In this document: one piece after another, positions 1-9,312 of the stretch | How positions within the stretch are numbered: position 1 is the first letter of the stretch | Layout of the letters: every line of letters starts with the position of its first letter | Source: Paractinoplanes lichenicola | GTDB taxonomy: Bacteria > Actinomycetota > Actinomycetes > Mycobacteriales > Micromonosporaceae | Reading direction: 5' to 3' | DNA length: 64,000 nt | NCBI RefSeq assembly: GCF_016785085.1 | Contig: NZ_JAENHO010000004.1 | Location: forward strand, 124,001-188,000 | Translations under genes and position numbers: made by a program | Notes under the pieces: model-generated | Seen by the model: only the letters and a program-made list of their open reading frames with translations | Databases searched by the model: none | What the model was told of the DNA's origin: nothing

Positions 1-893
1 ACCGGCACCCCGGCGTCACGCATCCGCCCGACCAGCGCGGGCAGCCCCTCGATCCCCGGCTGCGGCGCCTCGGGTCCCCCTTCCAGCACGGGCGAGGACA
101 GCAAGCCCATCACGTTGCGCAGCTCGGTCAGCGCCGACCGCCCGGTCGACTCGACGGCCAGCAGCGCCTCCCGCGCCTGGTCGGGCTCGGCCGCCAGCAC
201 CGCGCGGGCGGCCCCGGCCTGGATCACCATCACGCTCACGTGGTGCGTCACCACGTCGTGCAGCTCGCGGGCGATCCGGGCCCGCTCGCCGTCCACGGCG
301 TCGCGCAGCGCCTCGGCCTGGGCCCGGGTCTCGGCCGCGATCCGCTCCCGGTCCTCCCCGGCGCGCCGCTTCCACACGTAATGGCCGCCGGCCGCGGCGG
401 TCAGCGGCGTCAGCATCAGGAACGGCAGATAATCCTTGGGCACCTCGACCACGACCAGCCCGAGCACCGCGGCCACCGCGACGGTGACGAGGGCGGGCCG
501 CCTGTACGGGCTGTGCGCGGCCGCGCTGTAGACGGCGATGAGCGAGGCGACCACCACGCACGGATAGAGGTTGGGCTGCTGATCGCCCTGGCTCGCCAGC
601 ACCAGGAACGAGGCGAGGATCGTCGCCCAGAGCACGGCCAGCGGGTAGCGCCGGCGCAGCACGAGCGGCGCGCACAGGACGAACACGAGCAGCAGCGCGC
701 CGAGATCCGACTCGGGCGGCGGCTCCGGCAGCCAGGGATCGGGAATCATCGGCGGGATCGGCCGGATGACCCCGGCGTCGTCGGTGGCGGCCTGGAAGCT
801 GACGAGCCCGAGCGCGAAGGCCAGGGCGCCGTCGAGCAGCAGCGCGCGCCAGCCCGGTCTCGGCAAGGGCCCGGCGGCCACCATCCACTTCAC
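1..893 (-). CDS. Sensor histidine kinase, NarL/DesK class (3' end outside window)
   Basis: This is an inner-membrane sensor kinase that would phosphorylate a LuxR/NarL-type regulator. Reading the minus strand gives a hydrophobic N-terminal half with about four or five membrane segments. A HisKA_3 dimerisation helix follows, with the motif RIARELHDVVTHH, in which the His of ELHD is the phosphorylation site. The frame stays open to the left edge, so the HATPase domain and the probable partner regulator lie outside. I chose the GTG at 893; an ATG at 884 is equally possible. The gene diverges from the ABC exporter at 1049, with a 155-bp shared control region. Class assignment is firm, but the signal sensed is unknown. 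Confidence 0.85.
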   Translation of the reverse strand, partial: MKWMVAAGPLPRPGWRALLLDGALAFALGLVSFQAATDDAGVIRPIPPMIPDPWLPEPPPESDLGALLLVFVLCAPLVLRRRYPLAVLWATILASFLVLASQGDQQPNLYPCVVVASLIAVYSAAAHSPYRRPALVTVAVAAVLGLVVVEVPKDYLPFLMLTPLTAAAGGHYVWKRRAGEDRERIAAETRAQAEALRDAVDGERARIARELHDVVTHHVSVMVIQAGAARAVLAAEPDQAREALLAVESTGRSALTELRNVMGLLSSPVLEGGPEAPQPGIEGLPALVGRMRDAGVP

Positions 894-1048
894 CCGCTCA
901 TTCTGGCCCGGCCACGCCCGTACGGGCATCGGCCGCGATAGCTACATCGCAGGGATGACGCCGTACGGAAGTTGCATCGCGGGACCGACGCGACCAACGA
1001 CTCGGCGCTCGTAGCGTCGCTGCGACCGACCTATCGAGGAGCGCCGAC

Positions 1049-1723
1049 ATGACCGATCCCGTGATCGACCTGCGTGGGGTGACCCGCCGCTACGACGAGG
1101 GCCCGCCCGCGCTGCACGACGTGTCGCTGACCGTGAAACCGGGGGAGTGCGTGGCCGTGCTCGGACCCTCCGGCAGCGGCAAGTCCACTCTGCTCAACCT
1201 GATCGCGGGCCTGGACCGCCCGGACGAGGGCACGGTCACGGTGGCCGGCACCCGCGTCGACACGCTCGGCGAGGCGGCCTCGGCCCGCTACCGCCGGGCG
1301 CACATCGGGCTCGTCTTCCAGTTCTTCAACCTGCTCGACGACCTGACCGTGCTCGACAACGTGCTGCTGCCCGCGCAACTGGCCGGCGGCTCCCGCAAGG
1401 CGGCCCGCGACCACGCGGCCGGGCTGCTGAGCTCGCTGGGGATCGCCCGGCACGCCGACGCGTACCCGGGGCGATTGTCGGGAGGGGAAAGGCAGCGCGT
1501 CGCGGTGGCGCGGGCGCTGGTCAACCGGCCGGCGTTGCTGCTGGCCGACGAGCCGACCGGCGCGCTCGACACCGCCTCCGGCGAGGACGTGCGGCACCTG
1601 CTCAACGGCCTGCACGACAGCGGCCAGACGATCGTGCTGGTCACCCACGACCTGCGGCTGGCCGAGGCCTGCGCCACCCGCACGATCGGCATGCGCGACG
1701 GCCACGCCGAGGAGGAGCGGTGA
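1049..1723 (+). CDS. ABC transporter ATP-binding protein, MacB/LolD type
   Basis: This 224-aa nucleotide-binding subunit powers the permease that follows. The Walker A motif GPSGSGKST lies at residues 39-47, the signature LSGGERQRVAVARAL near residue 145, the Walker B LLLADEPTG with its catalytic Glu just after, and the switch His in VTHD near 200. Length and motifs match the MacB/LolD/FtsE class, which moves lipoproteins, peptides or antibiotics rather than importing solutes. The ATG has a GAGGAG ribosome site 8 bases upstream. The stop overlaps the GTG of the permease by 4 bases, so the two are translationally coupled. The adjacent divergent histidine kinase suggests control by a two-component system, a common arrangement for drug-sensing exporters, but this is inference. 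Confidence 0.92.
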   Translation: MTDPVIDLRGVTRRYDEGPPALHDVSLTVKPGECVAVLGPSGSGKSTLLNLIAGLDRPDEGTVTVAGTRVDTLGEAASARYRRAHIGLVFQFFNLLDDLTVLDNVLLPAQLAGGSRKAARDHAAGLLSSLGIARHADAYPGRLSGGERQRVAVARALVNRPALLLADEPTGALDTASGEDVRHLLNGLHDSGQTIVLVTHDLRLAEACATRTIGMRDGHAEEER

Positions 1724-3945
1724 GCGGGCTGCGGCAGGTGATCCGTTCCGGCGTACGGCGGCGCCGGGTCCAGACGGTGGTGATCGGGCTGGTCGCCGCG
1801 GCCGCCGTGACCGCCTCCGTGCTCGGGGCCGGGCTGCTGGTCGCCTCGCGGGCGCCCTTCGACAACTCCTTCGCTGCCCAGCACGGCGCCCACTTGACCG
1901 TCCAACTCGCCCCCGACGCCAAGCCTCCCGCCGACGTGCCGGGCGTGGTCGCGGCTTCCGGCCCGTACGCGGTGCTGGACGTCCCCCTGCAGGGACCGCC
2001 CCTGACCCTGGTCGCCCGGGCCGACCCCGGCGGCGACGTCGACCGGGTCGAAGTGACCGACGGCCGGTGGGCCACCGCCCCGAACGAGATCGTGGTCGGC
2101 GACGGCAGCTTCCGCCTGCCGGTCGGCGAACACCTGACCACCGAGAACGGCGTGACCCTGACCGTGGTGGGCACCGCCCGCTCGGTCAGCCAGACGGCGA
2201 CGGCCTGGGTGGCGCCGTCCGCAGTGGAATCGCTCGGCACGATCCAGGGCTATCAGATGCTCTACCGGTTTGGCGCCGCGAGCACGGCCGCCGATGTCGA
2301 GGCCGGTCGCGCCGCAGTCGAGGCGGCCCTGCCGAAGGGCGCGGTCACCGGCGCCCGCTCCTGGCTCGACGTGCGGCAGCAGGCCGTCGAGGAGGCCGCC
2401 GTCTTCGTGCCCTTCCTCGTCGCGTTCGCCCTGCTCGGCATCGTGATGGCCGTGCTCGTGGTGGGCACGGTGATCGCCGGCGCGGTCGCCGCCGGCACCC
2501 GCCGCATCGGCATCCTCAAGGCGCTCGGCTGCACCCCCGCCGGGATCGTCCGCGCGTTCGTCGCCCAAGCATTGATCCCCGCAAGCGTCGGCGGCGTTGC
2601 CGGAGCGGTGGCCGGCAACCTGATCGCGCTGCCCGTGCTGGCCGAGACCGAGCAGCTGTACGGGTCGTCCAACGCCACGATCGCCTGGTGGGTCACCCTC
2701 GTGGCGGCGGGCGGGGTGCTCGTGGTGGTGGCCGCGACCGCGTGGGCGGCGGCGCTGCGGGCCGGTCGGCTGCGCACCGTCGACGCCATCGCGGTCGGTC
2801 GCGCGGCCGGACCCGTACGGGGCCGGTGGGCGGGACGATGGGCCGCCCGGCTGCCCGTCTCCCGGCCGGTCGCGCTCGGCCTGGCCCGCCCGTTCGCGCG
2901 CCCCGTCCGCACCACCGCGATCCTGCTGGCCGTCGCGACCGGGGCCACCGCGGTCACGTTCGCGACCGGCCTCGCCGCCTCACTGGTTCGCATCCAGGCC
3001 GCGGTCGAGCAGGACAACGCCGACGTGATCGTCATGGGCATGCGCGGCGACGCGGCCGGCGCGCTCCCGGCGATCACCGCCCAGGCCGGCACCCGGGCCG
3101 CGTACGGGATGGGTCAGGCCCCCGCAATCGTCTCGGGCAACACCGACCCGTTCAGCGTCACCACGATCACCGGCGACGCCACGTGGGACGGCTTCGAGAT
3201 GGTCTCCGGCCGCTGGTTCACCGCCACCGGAGAGGCCGTGGCCGGCGCCCCGTTCCTCAACGCGACCGGCACCCGGATCGGCGACACCGTCCAGATCAAG
3301 ATCCAGGACCAGCCCGTACGGCTCCGCATCGTCGGCGAGGTCTTCGAGACGAACGGCGGCGTCTTCACGTCCACGAGCACCATCCCCGACGTGCCCGTCG
3401 GCGAGTGGCACATCGCCCTCACCGACGGCACCGACAAGAACGCGTACGCCCAATCCCTGACCACCGCACTCGCCGGCCAAAACCTGACCGCCCAGCCCAA
3501 CGGCGCCGAGATCGACCCCCTGCTGGCCGTCGTCCAGGGCCTGACTCTGACACTGACCCTGCTGCTGCTCGCGGTGGCCGCCCTGGGTGTGCTCAACATG
3601 CTGGTGCTCGACCTGCGCGATCGCGTCCACGACCTGGGCGTGCACAAGGCCCTCGGGATGACCCCACGCCAGACGATCGCCATGGTGATCGCCTCGGTGG
3701 CGGGTCTAGGGGTGCTCGGCAGCTTGCTGGGGGTGCCTTTGGGGATCGCCATGCAAAGGCTGGTCGTACCGGCCATGGCCGCCAGCGGCGGGTTGCACCT
3801 GCCGGAGTCGCTGCTCGACGTCTACGGGCCGGTGCTGTTGGGTGGGCTGGCCTTGGGCGGGCCGGTGATCGCCCTGCTGGGAGCGCTGCTCCCCGCCGGC
3901 TGGGCCGCCCGCACCCGTACGGCGGTGGCCTTGCGAACCGAATAG
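1720..3945 (+). CDS. ABC transporter permease, FtsX/MacB type
   Basis: This 741-aa integral membrane protein is the partner of the upstream ATPase. It has an N-terminal membrane segment (about residues 17-40), an extracytoplasmic MacB-like domain, and three helices around residues 225-370 forming a first FtsX domain. A second segment near 400 is followed by another extracytoplasmic domain and three C-terminal helices (about 600-740) forming a second FtsX domain. Two FtsX halves in one chain are usual for actinobacterial exporters of this class, so one chain may supply both halves of the channel. The GTG start at 1720 overlaps the previous stop (GTGA). No solute-binding protein is nearby, which fits export. 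Confidence 0.9.
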   Translation: MSGLRQVIRSGVRRRRVQTVVIGLVAAAAVTASVLGAGLLVASRAPFDNSFAAQHGAHLTVQLAPDAKPPADVPGVVAASGPYAVLDVPLQGPPLTLVARADPGGDVDRVEVTDGRWATAPNEIVVGDGSFRLPVGEHLTTENGVTLTVVGTARSVSQTATAWVAPSAVESLGTIQGYQMLYRFGAASTAADVEAGRAAVEAALPKGAVTGARSWLDVRQQAVEEAAVFVPFLVAFALLGIVMAVLVVGTVIAGAVAAGTRRIGILKALGCTPAGIVRAFVAQALIPASVGGVAGAVAGNLIALPVLAETEQLYGSSNATIAWWVTLVAAGGVLVVVAATAWAAALRAGRLRTVDAIAVGRAAGPVRGRWAGRWAARLPVSRPVALGLARPFARPVRTTAILLAVATGATAVTFATGLAASLVRIQAAVEQDNADVIVMGMRGDAAGALPAITAQAGTRAAYGMGQAPAIVSGNTDPFSVTTITGDATWDGFEMVSGRWFTATGEAVAGAPFLNATGTRIGDTVQIKIQDQPVRLRIVGEVFETNGGVFTSTSTIPDVPVGEWHIALTDGTDKNAYAQSLTTALAGQNLTAQPNGAEIDPLLAVVQGLTLTLTLLLLAVAALGVLNMLVLDLRDRVHDLGVHKALGMTPRQTIAMVIASVAGLGVLGSLLGVPLGIAMQRLVVPAMAASGGLHLPESLLDVYGPVLLGGLALGGPVIALLGALLPAGWAARTRTAVALRTE

Positions 3946-4060
3946 GAGCCGATCGCCCGGCACCCGAGCGGCACCCGGGGCGTGACCGGCCGCGCACCCG
4001 CACCGGCCGAACCCCCTGACGTGAAGATCCGCACCGCTGCCCGCCTCGGCGGCATCGTTG

Positions 4061-4480
4061 TCAACGGGTCGGCCGCGGTACGGCCACCACGGTGAGCAAC
4101 TGTTCCAGCCCGACGAAATCTCCGGGGTTGGTGGTGTAGAGCGGCAGCCGGTTCACGGCGGCGATGGAGGCGATCATCAGGTCCGCGACACGGCGACGTG
4201 GTGTCCGGCCGGTGGCCAGGACCGCCGCGCAAATCACGCCGTACGTGCGGGCTGCCTCGGCGTCGAACGGCAACGGGTCGAACGTCGCCTCGGTGTGCTG
4301 CAACACGCTGGTTCGCCTGGCCCGCTCGATGGGATCGTCGGTGTGATGGGGACCGGCGGACAACTCGGCCAGGGTGATCGCACTGATGACCATCTCGCTG
4401 GGCAGCAGGGCGGGGTCGAGGACGGACAAGTGAACGACGATGTTCGTGTCGATCAGGCCGCGGGTGGCGTCACCAGTCAC
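4061..4480 (-). CDS. VapC-like PIN-domain toxin
   Basis: This is a PIN-domain ribonuclease of the type II toxin VapC family, expected to cleave tRNA or rRNA when its antitoxin is lost. The chosen 139-aa form starts at a GTG inside the antitoxin's last codons. The metal-binding acidic residues are visible: Asp11 in the motif LIDTNIVVHL, Glu in LAELSAG, Asp in VADLMIASIA and Asp in the C-terminal TTNPGDF. The reading frame is open further upstream to 4558, but that part overlaps the antitoxin and looks like a shadow. Order (antitoxin first), overlap and size all fit a classical TA operon. The target RNA is unknown. Confidence 0.88.
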   Translation of the reverse strand: MTGDATRGLIDTNIVVHLSVLDPALLPSEMVISAITLAELSAGPHHTDDPIERARRTSVLQHTEATFDPLPFDAEAARTYGVICAAVLATGRTPRRRVADLMIASIAAVNRLPLYTTNPGDFVGLEQLLTVVAVPRPTR

Positions 4481-4736
4481 GGTCGAACGGGTCCTGCTCG
4501 ACGGCGGCATCCAGGTCAGCGCGCAACCGATCGGCATCAACTGTCGCTGCGGTCGCAAACGCGGCCATCACCTGGTCGCGGGGAACATAAGTGCGTCGCC
4601 GAAGTGGGATGAGACGACCGATCGGCGTTCCATTGCGCGTGATCGTGTAGGACTCGCCTCGCTCAACTCCACGCATGATGGCACCGGAGTCGTTCCGAAG
4701 CTCGCGTTGTGTGATCTCGCGTGACGGCTCAACCAT
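4470..4736 (-). CDS. Antitoxin, Phd/YefM family
   Basis: This 88-aa protein should bind and neutralise the VapC-like toxin and repress their common promoter. The N-terminal half shows the Phd/YefM fold pattern: ELRNDSGAIMRGVERGESY, then TRNGTPIGRLIP. The acidic C-terminal tail (ending DPFDRDW) is the likely toxin-binding segment. It is translated from the ATG at 4736. Its stop lies 11 bases inside the toxin gene, which should couple their translation. Repeats just upstream look like the autoregulatory operator. Confidence 0.88.
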   Translation of the reverse strand: MVEPSREITQRELRNDSGAIMRGVERGESYTITRNGTPIGRLIPLRRRTYVPRDQVMAAFATAATVDADRLRADLDAAVEQDPFDRDW

Positions 4737-4737
4737 A

Positions 4738-4773
4738 GCTACAGACTAACGATATGTGCTACGACGTGCTACA
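4738..4773 (-). promoter_or_regulatory. Probable toxin-antitoxin operator
   Basis: Directly upstream of the antitoxin start, GTGCTAC occurs at 4756-4762 and again at 4766-4772, exactly one helical turn apart. A related GCTACA occurs at 4738-4743, touching the start region. Such phased repeats are typical of binding sites for Phd-type antitoxins. The role is inferred from position. Confidence 0.5.
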
Positions 4774-4785
4774 GGCGCTGGTTGC

Positions 4786-7083
4786 CTACGCGGCGATCCG
4801 GTTGCGGGCCGGGGCCGGGCGGTAGTCGGCGATCGCCGCGGCCGGCATCGGGTGGCCGTAGTGGAAGCCCTGCGCATATCGGTAGCCCAGCCGCTGCAGT
4901 TCGGCTGCCTGCTCGGCGGTTTCGACACCTTCGGCGACGGCCCGCAATCCCATCCCCTCGCAGATGCCGATCAGGGCGGCCACCACCACAGCCTGCTGCC
5001 CGCCCTCGGTGACGTCGTCGACGAACGACTTGTCGACCTTCAGCACATCGGCCGGGCACGTGCGGAGCAGCCCCAGGGACGAGTGCCCGGTACCGAAATC
5101 GTCCAGGGCGATCTTGACGCCCAGCTCGGAGATGGCCCGGACCTCGGCCAGCGCCGTGCCACCGTCGAAGACCGCGGTCTCGGTGACCTCCACGGTCAGC
5201 GTCGAAGGGGGCAGGCCGGTGCGCTGCAGCACGGCGGCGACATCGGCAGCGAACCCGGCCTCCCGGAGCTGCCGGGCCGAGACGTTGACGGTGACGGTGT
5301 GCGGGGCGCATTCCCCCAGCGAGGCGCGCCAGGCGGCGGCCTGCCGGCACGCCTCCTCGAGGATCCAGGCCCCGAGCGGCACGATCAGCCCCGTACGCTC
5401 GGCGGCCGGGATGAAGACGTCGGGGCCGATCGGGCCGCGGGTGGGGTGGTTCCAGCGGATCAGGGCCTCGACCCCGTACAGCTCGCCGCCCGGCATCTCG
5501 ACGATCGGCTGGTAGACCAGGTTGAGCTGGTCGGTGTCGAGGGCGACCCGCAGGTCGGCGGCGAGGCGGGACTGCTCGGCGGTGCGCTGGTCCATCTCCG
5601 CGGCGTACGTGACCTGGCGTCCTTTGCCTTGGCCCTTCGCCTCGTACATGGCCACGTCGGCGCGGCGCAGCAGCTCGTCGGCGGTGTCGCCGTCGCGGGC
5701 GGGGGCCAGGCCGATGCTCGACTCGACGACCAGCTCGTGACCGCCCGCGTGCACCGACAGGCGCAGGCGGGAGGTGATGGCGGCCAGCGTGCCGGGGGCG
5801 TCGCCGCGCAGCAGGAGGGCGTATTCGTCGCCGCCCTGGCGGGCCACGAGGCTGCCCGGCGGCAGCTGGGACGCGATCGTCTCGGCCACGGCGACCAGCA
5901 GCGCGTCGCCGACGGCGTGACCCAGGTCGTCGTTGATGGCCTTGAAGTCGTCGAGGTCGATCAGGGCCACGCTGACGTCGGCCGGGTCGTCGGCCAGGGC
6001 CTCGGTGATCTCGCGGGCCAGCACGGTGCGGTTGGCCAGGCCGGTCAGCGCGTCGTGGCCGGCCTGGTAGGCAAGTTCCTGCTTCTGGGCGTCGAGGTCC
6101 TCGAGCAGGCGGGCGTTGTCGCGCAGGGCGACCAGCTGGCGGGCGGCGACGAGCAGCGTGACGGTGACCGAGCCGATCGCGACGGCGAGCAGGTCGGCGG
6201 TGTGGCCGATGGCGCTGGTGAGCAGCAGGGCGCCGGTGCCCAGCACCGCGGCGTACGGCATCAGGCTGAGCCGGCTCATCGCCGGGCGGGGCAACGGCCG
6301 GCCGAGGCGGCTGGCGCGCAGCTGCCGGTCGGCGGCCAGGCTGAGGCACAGCGAGGTGGCCGGCAGCAAAATGTGCGCGGTGTTCAGGTAGGGCCGGTCG
6401 GCCAGCAGCGGGGCCAGCGACCCGCCACCCGCGCCGACCGCGCCGGTCAGGGCGAGCAGGTGCAGGGCGCGGCGGTCGATCGGGCCGGTGCCGGTGAAGG
6501 CGACCTTGACGAAGGCGAAGACGCAGACGAAGCCGGCCGAGAGCACGATGAACACGGAGAACGAGTCGGCGATGGTGCCGCCCAGCCAGCTCTCCCACCG
6601 CCGGTACGCGAAATGCCAGGTGAAGGTGAGCACGGTGACGACGACCGTGGCGGTGTCGAGGCCGAAGCGGGCCCATTCGATGCCGGTGCGCCGGGCGCCG
6701 GGGATGCGCAGCAGGCCGGCCACGAAGGCGACCAGCCCCAGCACGTAGATCGCCGCGGTCAGCCCGCCGATGTGCTGGCCGTGCTGGGCGCCGCTGAAGT
6801 AGTCCCAGGCGTTGGAGACGGCGCCCAGGCCGATCAGCACGATGCCGACCGAGGCGTAGCGCCAGTAGGTGCGGCCGCCGGCCGAGGCCCGCCACGAGAC
6901 GACCGCGGCCACCGGCACCGAGATCAGCACGGCGAGCCAGCCCGCCGAGGTGGGTGTCTCGTGCACGAGGCCGAACCCGAACCACAGGGCGGCGAGGGCC
7001 ATGGTGCTTGCGGAGACGGCCAGGGCACGCGTCAGCCGGAACGGGGGAACCCGCACCCCGCCGGCGGCACTCGTCCTCTCCAC
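4786..7083 (-). CDS. Membrane GGDEF-EAL c-di-GMP enzyme
   Basis: This protein of about 765 aa should make or degrade the second messenger c-di-GMP at the membrane. The N-terminal ~300 residues hold about eight to ten hydrophobic helices. The GGDEF domain begins with DALTGLANRTVL and carries the active-site variant GGDEY. The EAL domain follows with GVEALIRW, the metal and catalytic patterns VEVTETAVF and LDDFGTGHSSL, and LKVDKSFVDDV. Both domains therefore look potentially active, and one may dominate. The GTG at 7083 is my choice; a second in-frame GTG at 7056 is possible, and neither has a strong ribosome site. Upstream is the divergent kinase-regulator pair at 7234. Confidence 0.88.
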   Translation of the reverse strand: MERTSAAGGVRVPPFRLTRALAVSASTMALAALWFGFGLVHETPTSAGWLAVLISVPVAAVVSWRASAGGRTYWRYASVGIVLIGLGAVSNAWDYFSGAQHGQHIGGLTAAIYVLGLVAFVAGLLRIPGARRTGIEWARFGLDTATVVVTVLTFTWHFAYRRWESWLGGTIADSFSVFIVLSAGFVCVFAFVKVAFTGTGPIDRRALHLLALTGAVGAGGGSLAPLLADRPYLNTAHILLPATSLCLSLAADRQLRASRLGRPLPRPAMSRLSLMPYAAVLGTGALLLTSAIGHTADLLAVAIGSVTVTLLVAARQLVALRDNARLLEDLDAQKQELAYQAGHDALTGLANRTVLAREITEALADDPADVSVALIDLDDFKAINDDLGHAVGDALLVAVAETIASQLPPGSLVARQGGDEYALLLRGDAPGTLAAITSRLRLSVHAGGHELVVESSIGLAPARDGDTADELLRRADVAMYEAKGQGKGRQVTYAAEMDQRTAEQSRLAADLRVALDTDQLNLVYQPIVEMPGGELYGVEALIRWNHPTRGPIGPDVFIPAAERTGLIVPLGAWILEEACRQAAAWRASLGECAPHTVTVNVSARQLREAGFAADVAAVLQRTGLPPSTLTVEVTETAVFDGGTALAEVRAISELGVKIALDDFGTGHSSLGLLRTCPADVLKVDKSFVDDVTEGGQQAVVVAALIGICEGMGLRAVAEGVETAEQAAELQRLGYRYAQGFHYGHPMPAAAIADYRPAPARNRIAA

Positions 7084-7233
7084 AGCGATCCCATCGGCTC
7101 GACACCGCCGCGGGCTGAGGAGATCGCGGGGCTGTTCGCGCCACAGGGTACCCCCGCGACTCCGGTAAGCAAGGGCTCCCGCTGAACCTGAACCTGTTTG
7201 ACCCGGATCCGTGGTTGCCGTGACAGTGGTGGC

Positions 7234-8229
7234 GTGAAAAGGGCCATGGCCGCGCTGACCGTCGCGGCGTTCCTGACGTTGCTCGTCGACGTCGGGAGCG
7301 GCCACAGCGAGGGCATCGCGCTGCTGCCCGCGTTCGGGTTCACGGTCGCGGCCATCTTCGGGTTCGCCTGGGCCGAGCGGGGCCGCTTCCGTTTCCCGTA
7401 CGTGGTGGGCCTGGTCCTGCTGGGTTTTGCCGTCTTCTACGCCTCGGACGCGTCGGTCGGCTCGACGCTGATGCTCGTGGTGCTCGTCGTCCAGGCCACC
7501 CTGCTGCTCCCGCCGGCCGCCGTGGCCGTGGTCGTGGCGCTGCTGCCGTTCTTCCACGTGGGCATGGCCCTGGCCGAGGGGCTGCGCGAGGGGTTGAGCC
7601 TGTTCGCGGTGGGGGCGTTCGCCGCGGTCGTCACCAGGCTGCTGATGCGCGAGCAGACGGCCCGGCAGCAGGCGGAACGGGTGGCCGTGCTCGAGGAGCG
7701 CAACCGGGTGGCGCGCGACATCCACGACGGGCTCGGCCATGCGCTGACCGTCGTGCAGATGCAGATCAAGGCGGCCCGGGCGGCTCCCGAGCGGGCCGAC
7801 GAGATGCTGGCCAAGGCCCAGGAGCAGGCGGAGAAGGCCCTTCAGGAGGTACGCCGGTCGGTGGGCGCGCTGCGCGAGGAGCGAGCGCCGCTGCCCGAGG
7901 CGTTGCGCGAGCTGGGTTCGGTGGATGTCCGGGGCGAGCCGCGAGGGCTGCCGGCTGAGGCCGAGGAGTCCTTGTTCCGCGCGGCGCAGGAGGGGGTGAC
8001 CAACGCCCACAAGCACGCGCGGGCCACCAATGTCACGCTGCACCTCGACTACACCGCCGCCGGCACAGTAAGCCTCGAGGTGCGGGACGACGGAGTCGGC
8101 GGCGACGAGACAGGCGGCGGTTTCGGCCTGGTCGGGCTGCGGGAACGGGCCGCGCGGCTGGGCGGGCGGGTGACGTTCGACTCGGCGCCCGGGGCCGGGG
8201 CCACGCTGCGCATGGAGGTGCCAGGATGA
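7234..8229 (+). CDS. Sensor histidine kinase, DesK/NarL class
   Basis: This is a 331-aa membrane kinase paired with the next gene. About five hydrophobic segments fill the first 150 residues. The HisKA_3 motif VARDIHDGLGHALTVVQMQI contains the phospho-accepting His, and a HATPase_c domain with DDGVGG and GFGLVGLRERA closes the protein. The GTG at 7234 gives a normal short N-terminus; an ATG at 7246 is possible. The stop overlaps the regulator's ATG by 4 bases. The small extracytoplasmic loops suggest it senses the membrane or something within it. The specific signal is not recognisable. Confidence 0.9.
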   Translation: MKRAMAALTVAAFLTLLVDVGSGHSEGIALLPAFGFTVAAIFGFAWAERGRFRFPYVVGLVLLGFAVFYASDASVGSTLMLVVLVVQATLLLPPAAVAVVVALLPFFHVGMALAEGLREGLSLFAVGAFAAVVTRLLMREQTARQQAERVAVLEERNRVARDIHDGLGHALTVVQMQIKAARAAPERADEMLAKAQEQAEKALQEVRRSVGALREERAPLPEALRELGSVDVRGEPRGLPAEAEESLFRAAQEGVTNAHKHARATNVTLHLDYTAAGTVSLEVRDDGVGGDETGGGFGLVGLRERAARLGGRVTFDSAPGAGATLRMEVPG

Positions 8230-8885
8230 CCCCCGTACGGGTGCTGCTCGTCGACGATCAGGCGCTGTTCCGCGAGGCCCTGGCCGTGCTGCTCGGCGCC
8301 GCGGCCGGTCTGGAGGTCGTGGGCGAGGCGGGTGACGGCGAGGAGGCCGTACGCCAGGTCGCCGCCACCGGGCCCGACGTCGTGCTGATGGACCTGCGCA
8401 TGCCGGTGCTGGACGGGGTCGCGGCCACCCGCCGGATCCGCGCCGAGCACCCGGCGACCCAGGTGATCGCGCTGACCACATTCGACGACGACGCCGACGT
8501 GTTCGCGGCGCTGCGCGCGGGCGCGCTCGGTTACCTGCTCAAGGACGTGTCGTCGGAGCGGCTGGTCGAGGCCGTACGGGCGGCCGCGCGGGGCGAGTCG
8601 GTGCTGCAGCCCTCGGTGGCGGCGAAGGTGGTCGCGCGGTTCGCCCAGCTGCCCGACGCCGAGGCCGAGCCCCCGCCGCAGCCTCTGGTGGTGCCGCTCT
8701 CGGACCGGGAGCGTGAGGTGCTGCGGCTGCTCGCCGAGGGCCGCAGCAACCGGGAGATCGCGGCCGCCTTGTTCCTGGCCGAGGGCACGGTCAAGAACCA
8801 CGTCACCAACGTGCTCGGCAAGCTCGGCGTCCGCGACCGTACGCAGGCCGCCCTGCGCGCCGCCAGGCTCGGCCTGATTCCGTGA
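8226..8885 (+). CDS. Response regulator, NarL/LuxR family
   Basis: This 219-aa DNA-binding regulator is partner to the preceding kinase. The receiver domain has the acidic pair Asp10-Asp11, the phosphorylation site Asp56 in VVLMDLRMP, and the Lys of YLLKDV. The C-terminal LuxR helix-turn-helix is clear (LSDREREVLRLLAEG followed by EGTVKNHVTNVLGKLGV). It is translationally coupled to the kinase. Targets are not evident; the neighbouring c-di-GMP enzyme or the downstream membrane protein are candidates. Confidence 0.93.
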   Translation: MTPVRVLLVDDQALFREALAVLLGAAAGLEVVGEAGDGEEAVRQVAATGPDVVLMDLRMPVLDGVAATRRIRAEHPATQVIALTTFDDDADVFAALRAGALGYLLKDVSSERLVEAVRAAARGESVLQPSVAAKVVARFAQLPDAEAEPPPQPLVVPLSDREREVLRLLAEGRSNREIAAALFLAEGTVKNHVTNVLGKLGVRDRTQAALRAARLGLIP

Positions 8886-8943
8886 CCCCGGGCATGACTT
8901 CCGGCACCTGAAACCGTGACCCCGGTTTTTCGATGATCGGGCC

Positions 8944-9312
8944 ATGACGACAACGTTGAAGTTCGCCGGGCACTACCTCGAGATGGTCATCGCCATGTTC
9001 GTCGGCATGTTCGCTCTCGCACCGCTGTGGTCGATGGCGGTGCCGTCGCTGTCCGAGCATCCGGACGCGGCCGCGATGGTGATGGCGACCAACATGTCGA
9101 TCGGCATGGCCCTGTGGATGCGTGTCCGCAAGCACGGGTGGGCGCACATCGGCGAGATGTGCGCGTGGATGGTGGCGCCGTTCGTCGTGCTGCTCGTGCC
9201 GTACTGGCTGGGGCTGATCGGCGGGGACACCCTGATGACGGCCGGGCACGTGCTGATGTTTCCGGCGATGCTGATCCCCATGTTGCGACATCGGCAAGGT
9301 AACGTGCACTAA
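8944..9312 (+). CDS. Small four-helix membrane protein
   Basis: This 122-aa integral membrane protein has about four hydrophobic helices rich in Met, including AMFVGMFALAPLW and MVAPFVVLLVPYWLG. A central stretch reads MVMATNMSIGMALWMRVRKHGW. I do not recognise a named family with confidence; similar small proteins are usually annotated as hypothetical membrane proteins. Its stop codon is immediately followed by the ATG of the XRE-cupin regulator, with no gap, so the two are almost certainly one operon. A role connected to that regulator's signal is plausible but unproven. Confidence 0.75.
   Translation: MTTTLKFAGHYLEMVIAMFVGMFALAPLWSMAVPSLSEHPDAAAMVMATNMSIGMALWMRVRKHGWAHIGEMCAWMVAPFVVLLVPYWLGLIGGDTLMTAGHVLMFPAMLIPMLRHRQGNVH

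Noticed and set aside
7084-8481. Apparent N-terminal extension of the GGDEF-EAL protein across the kinase and regulator genes
   Set aside because: The extension is antisense to two clear genes and has no domain. Starts at 7083 or 7056 give a normal protein.
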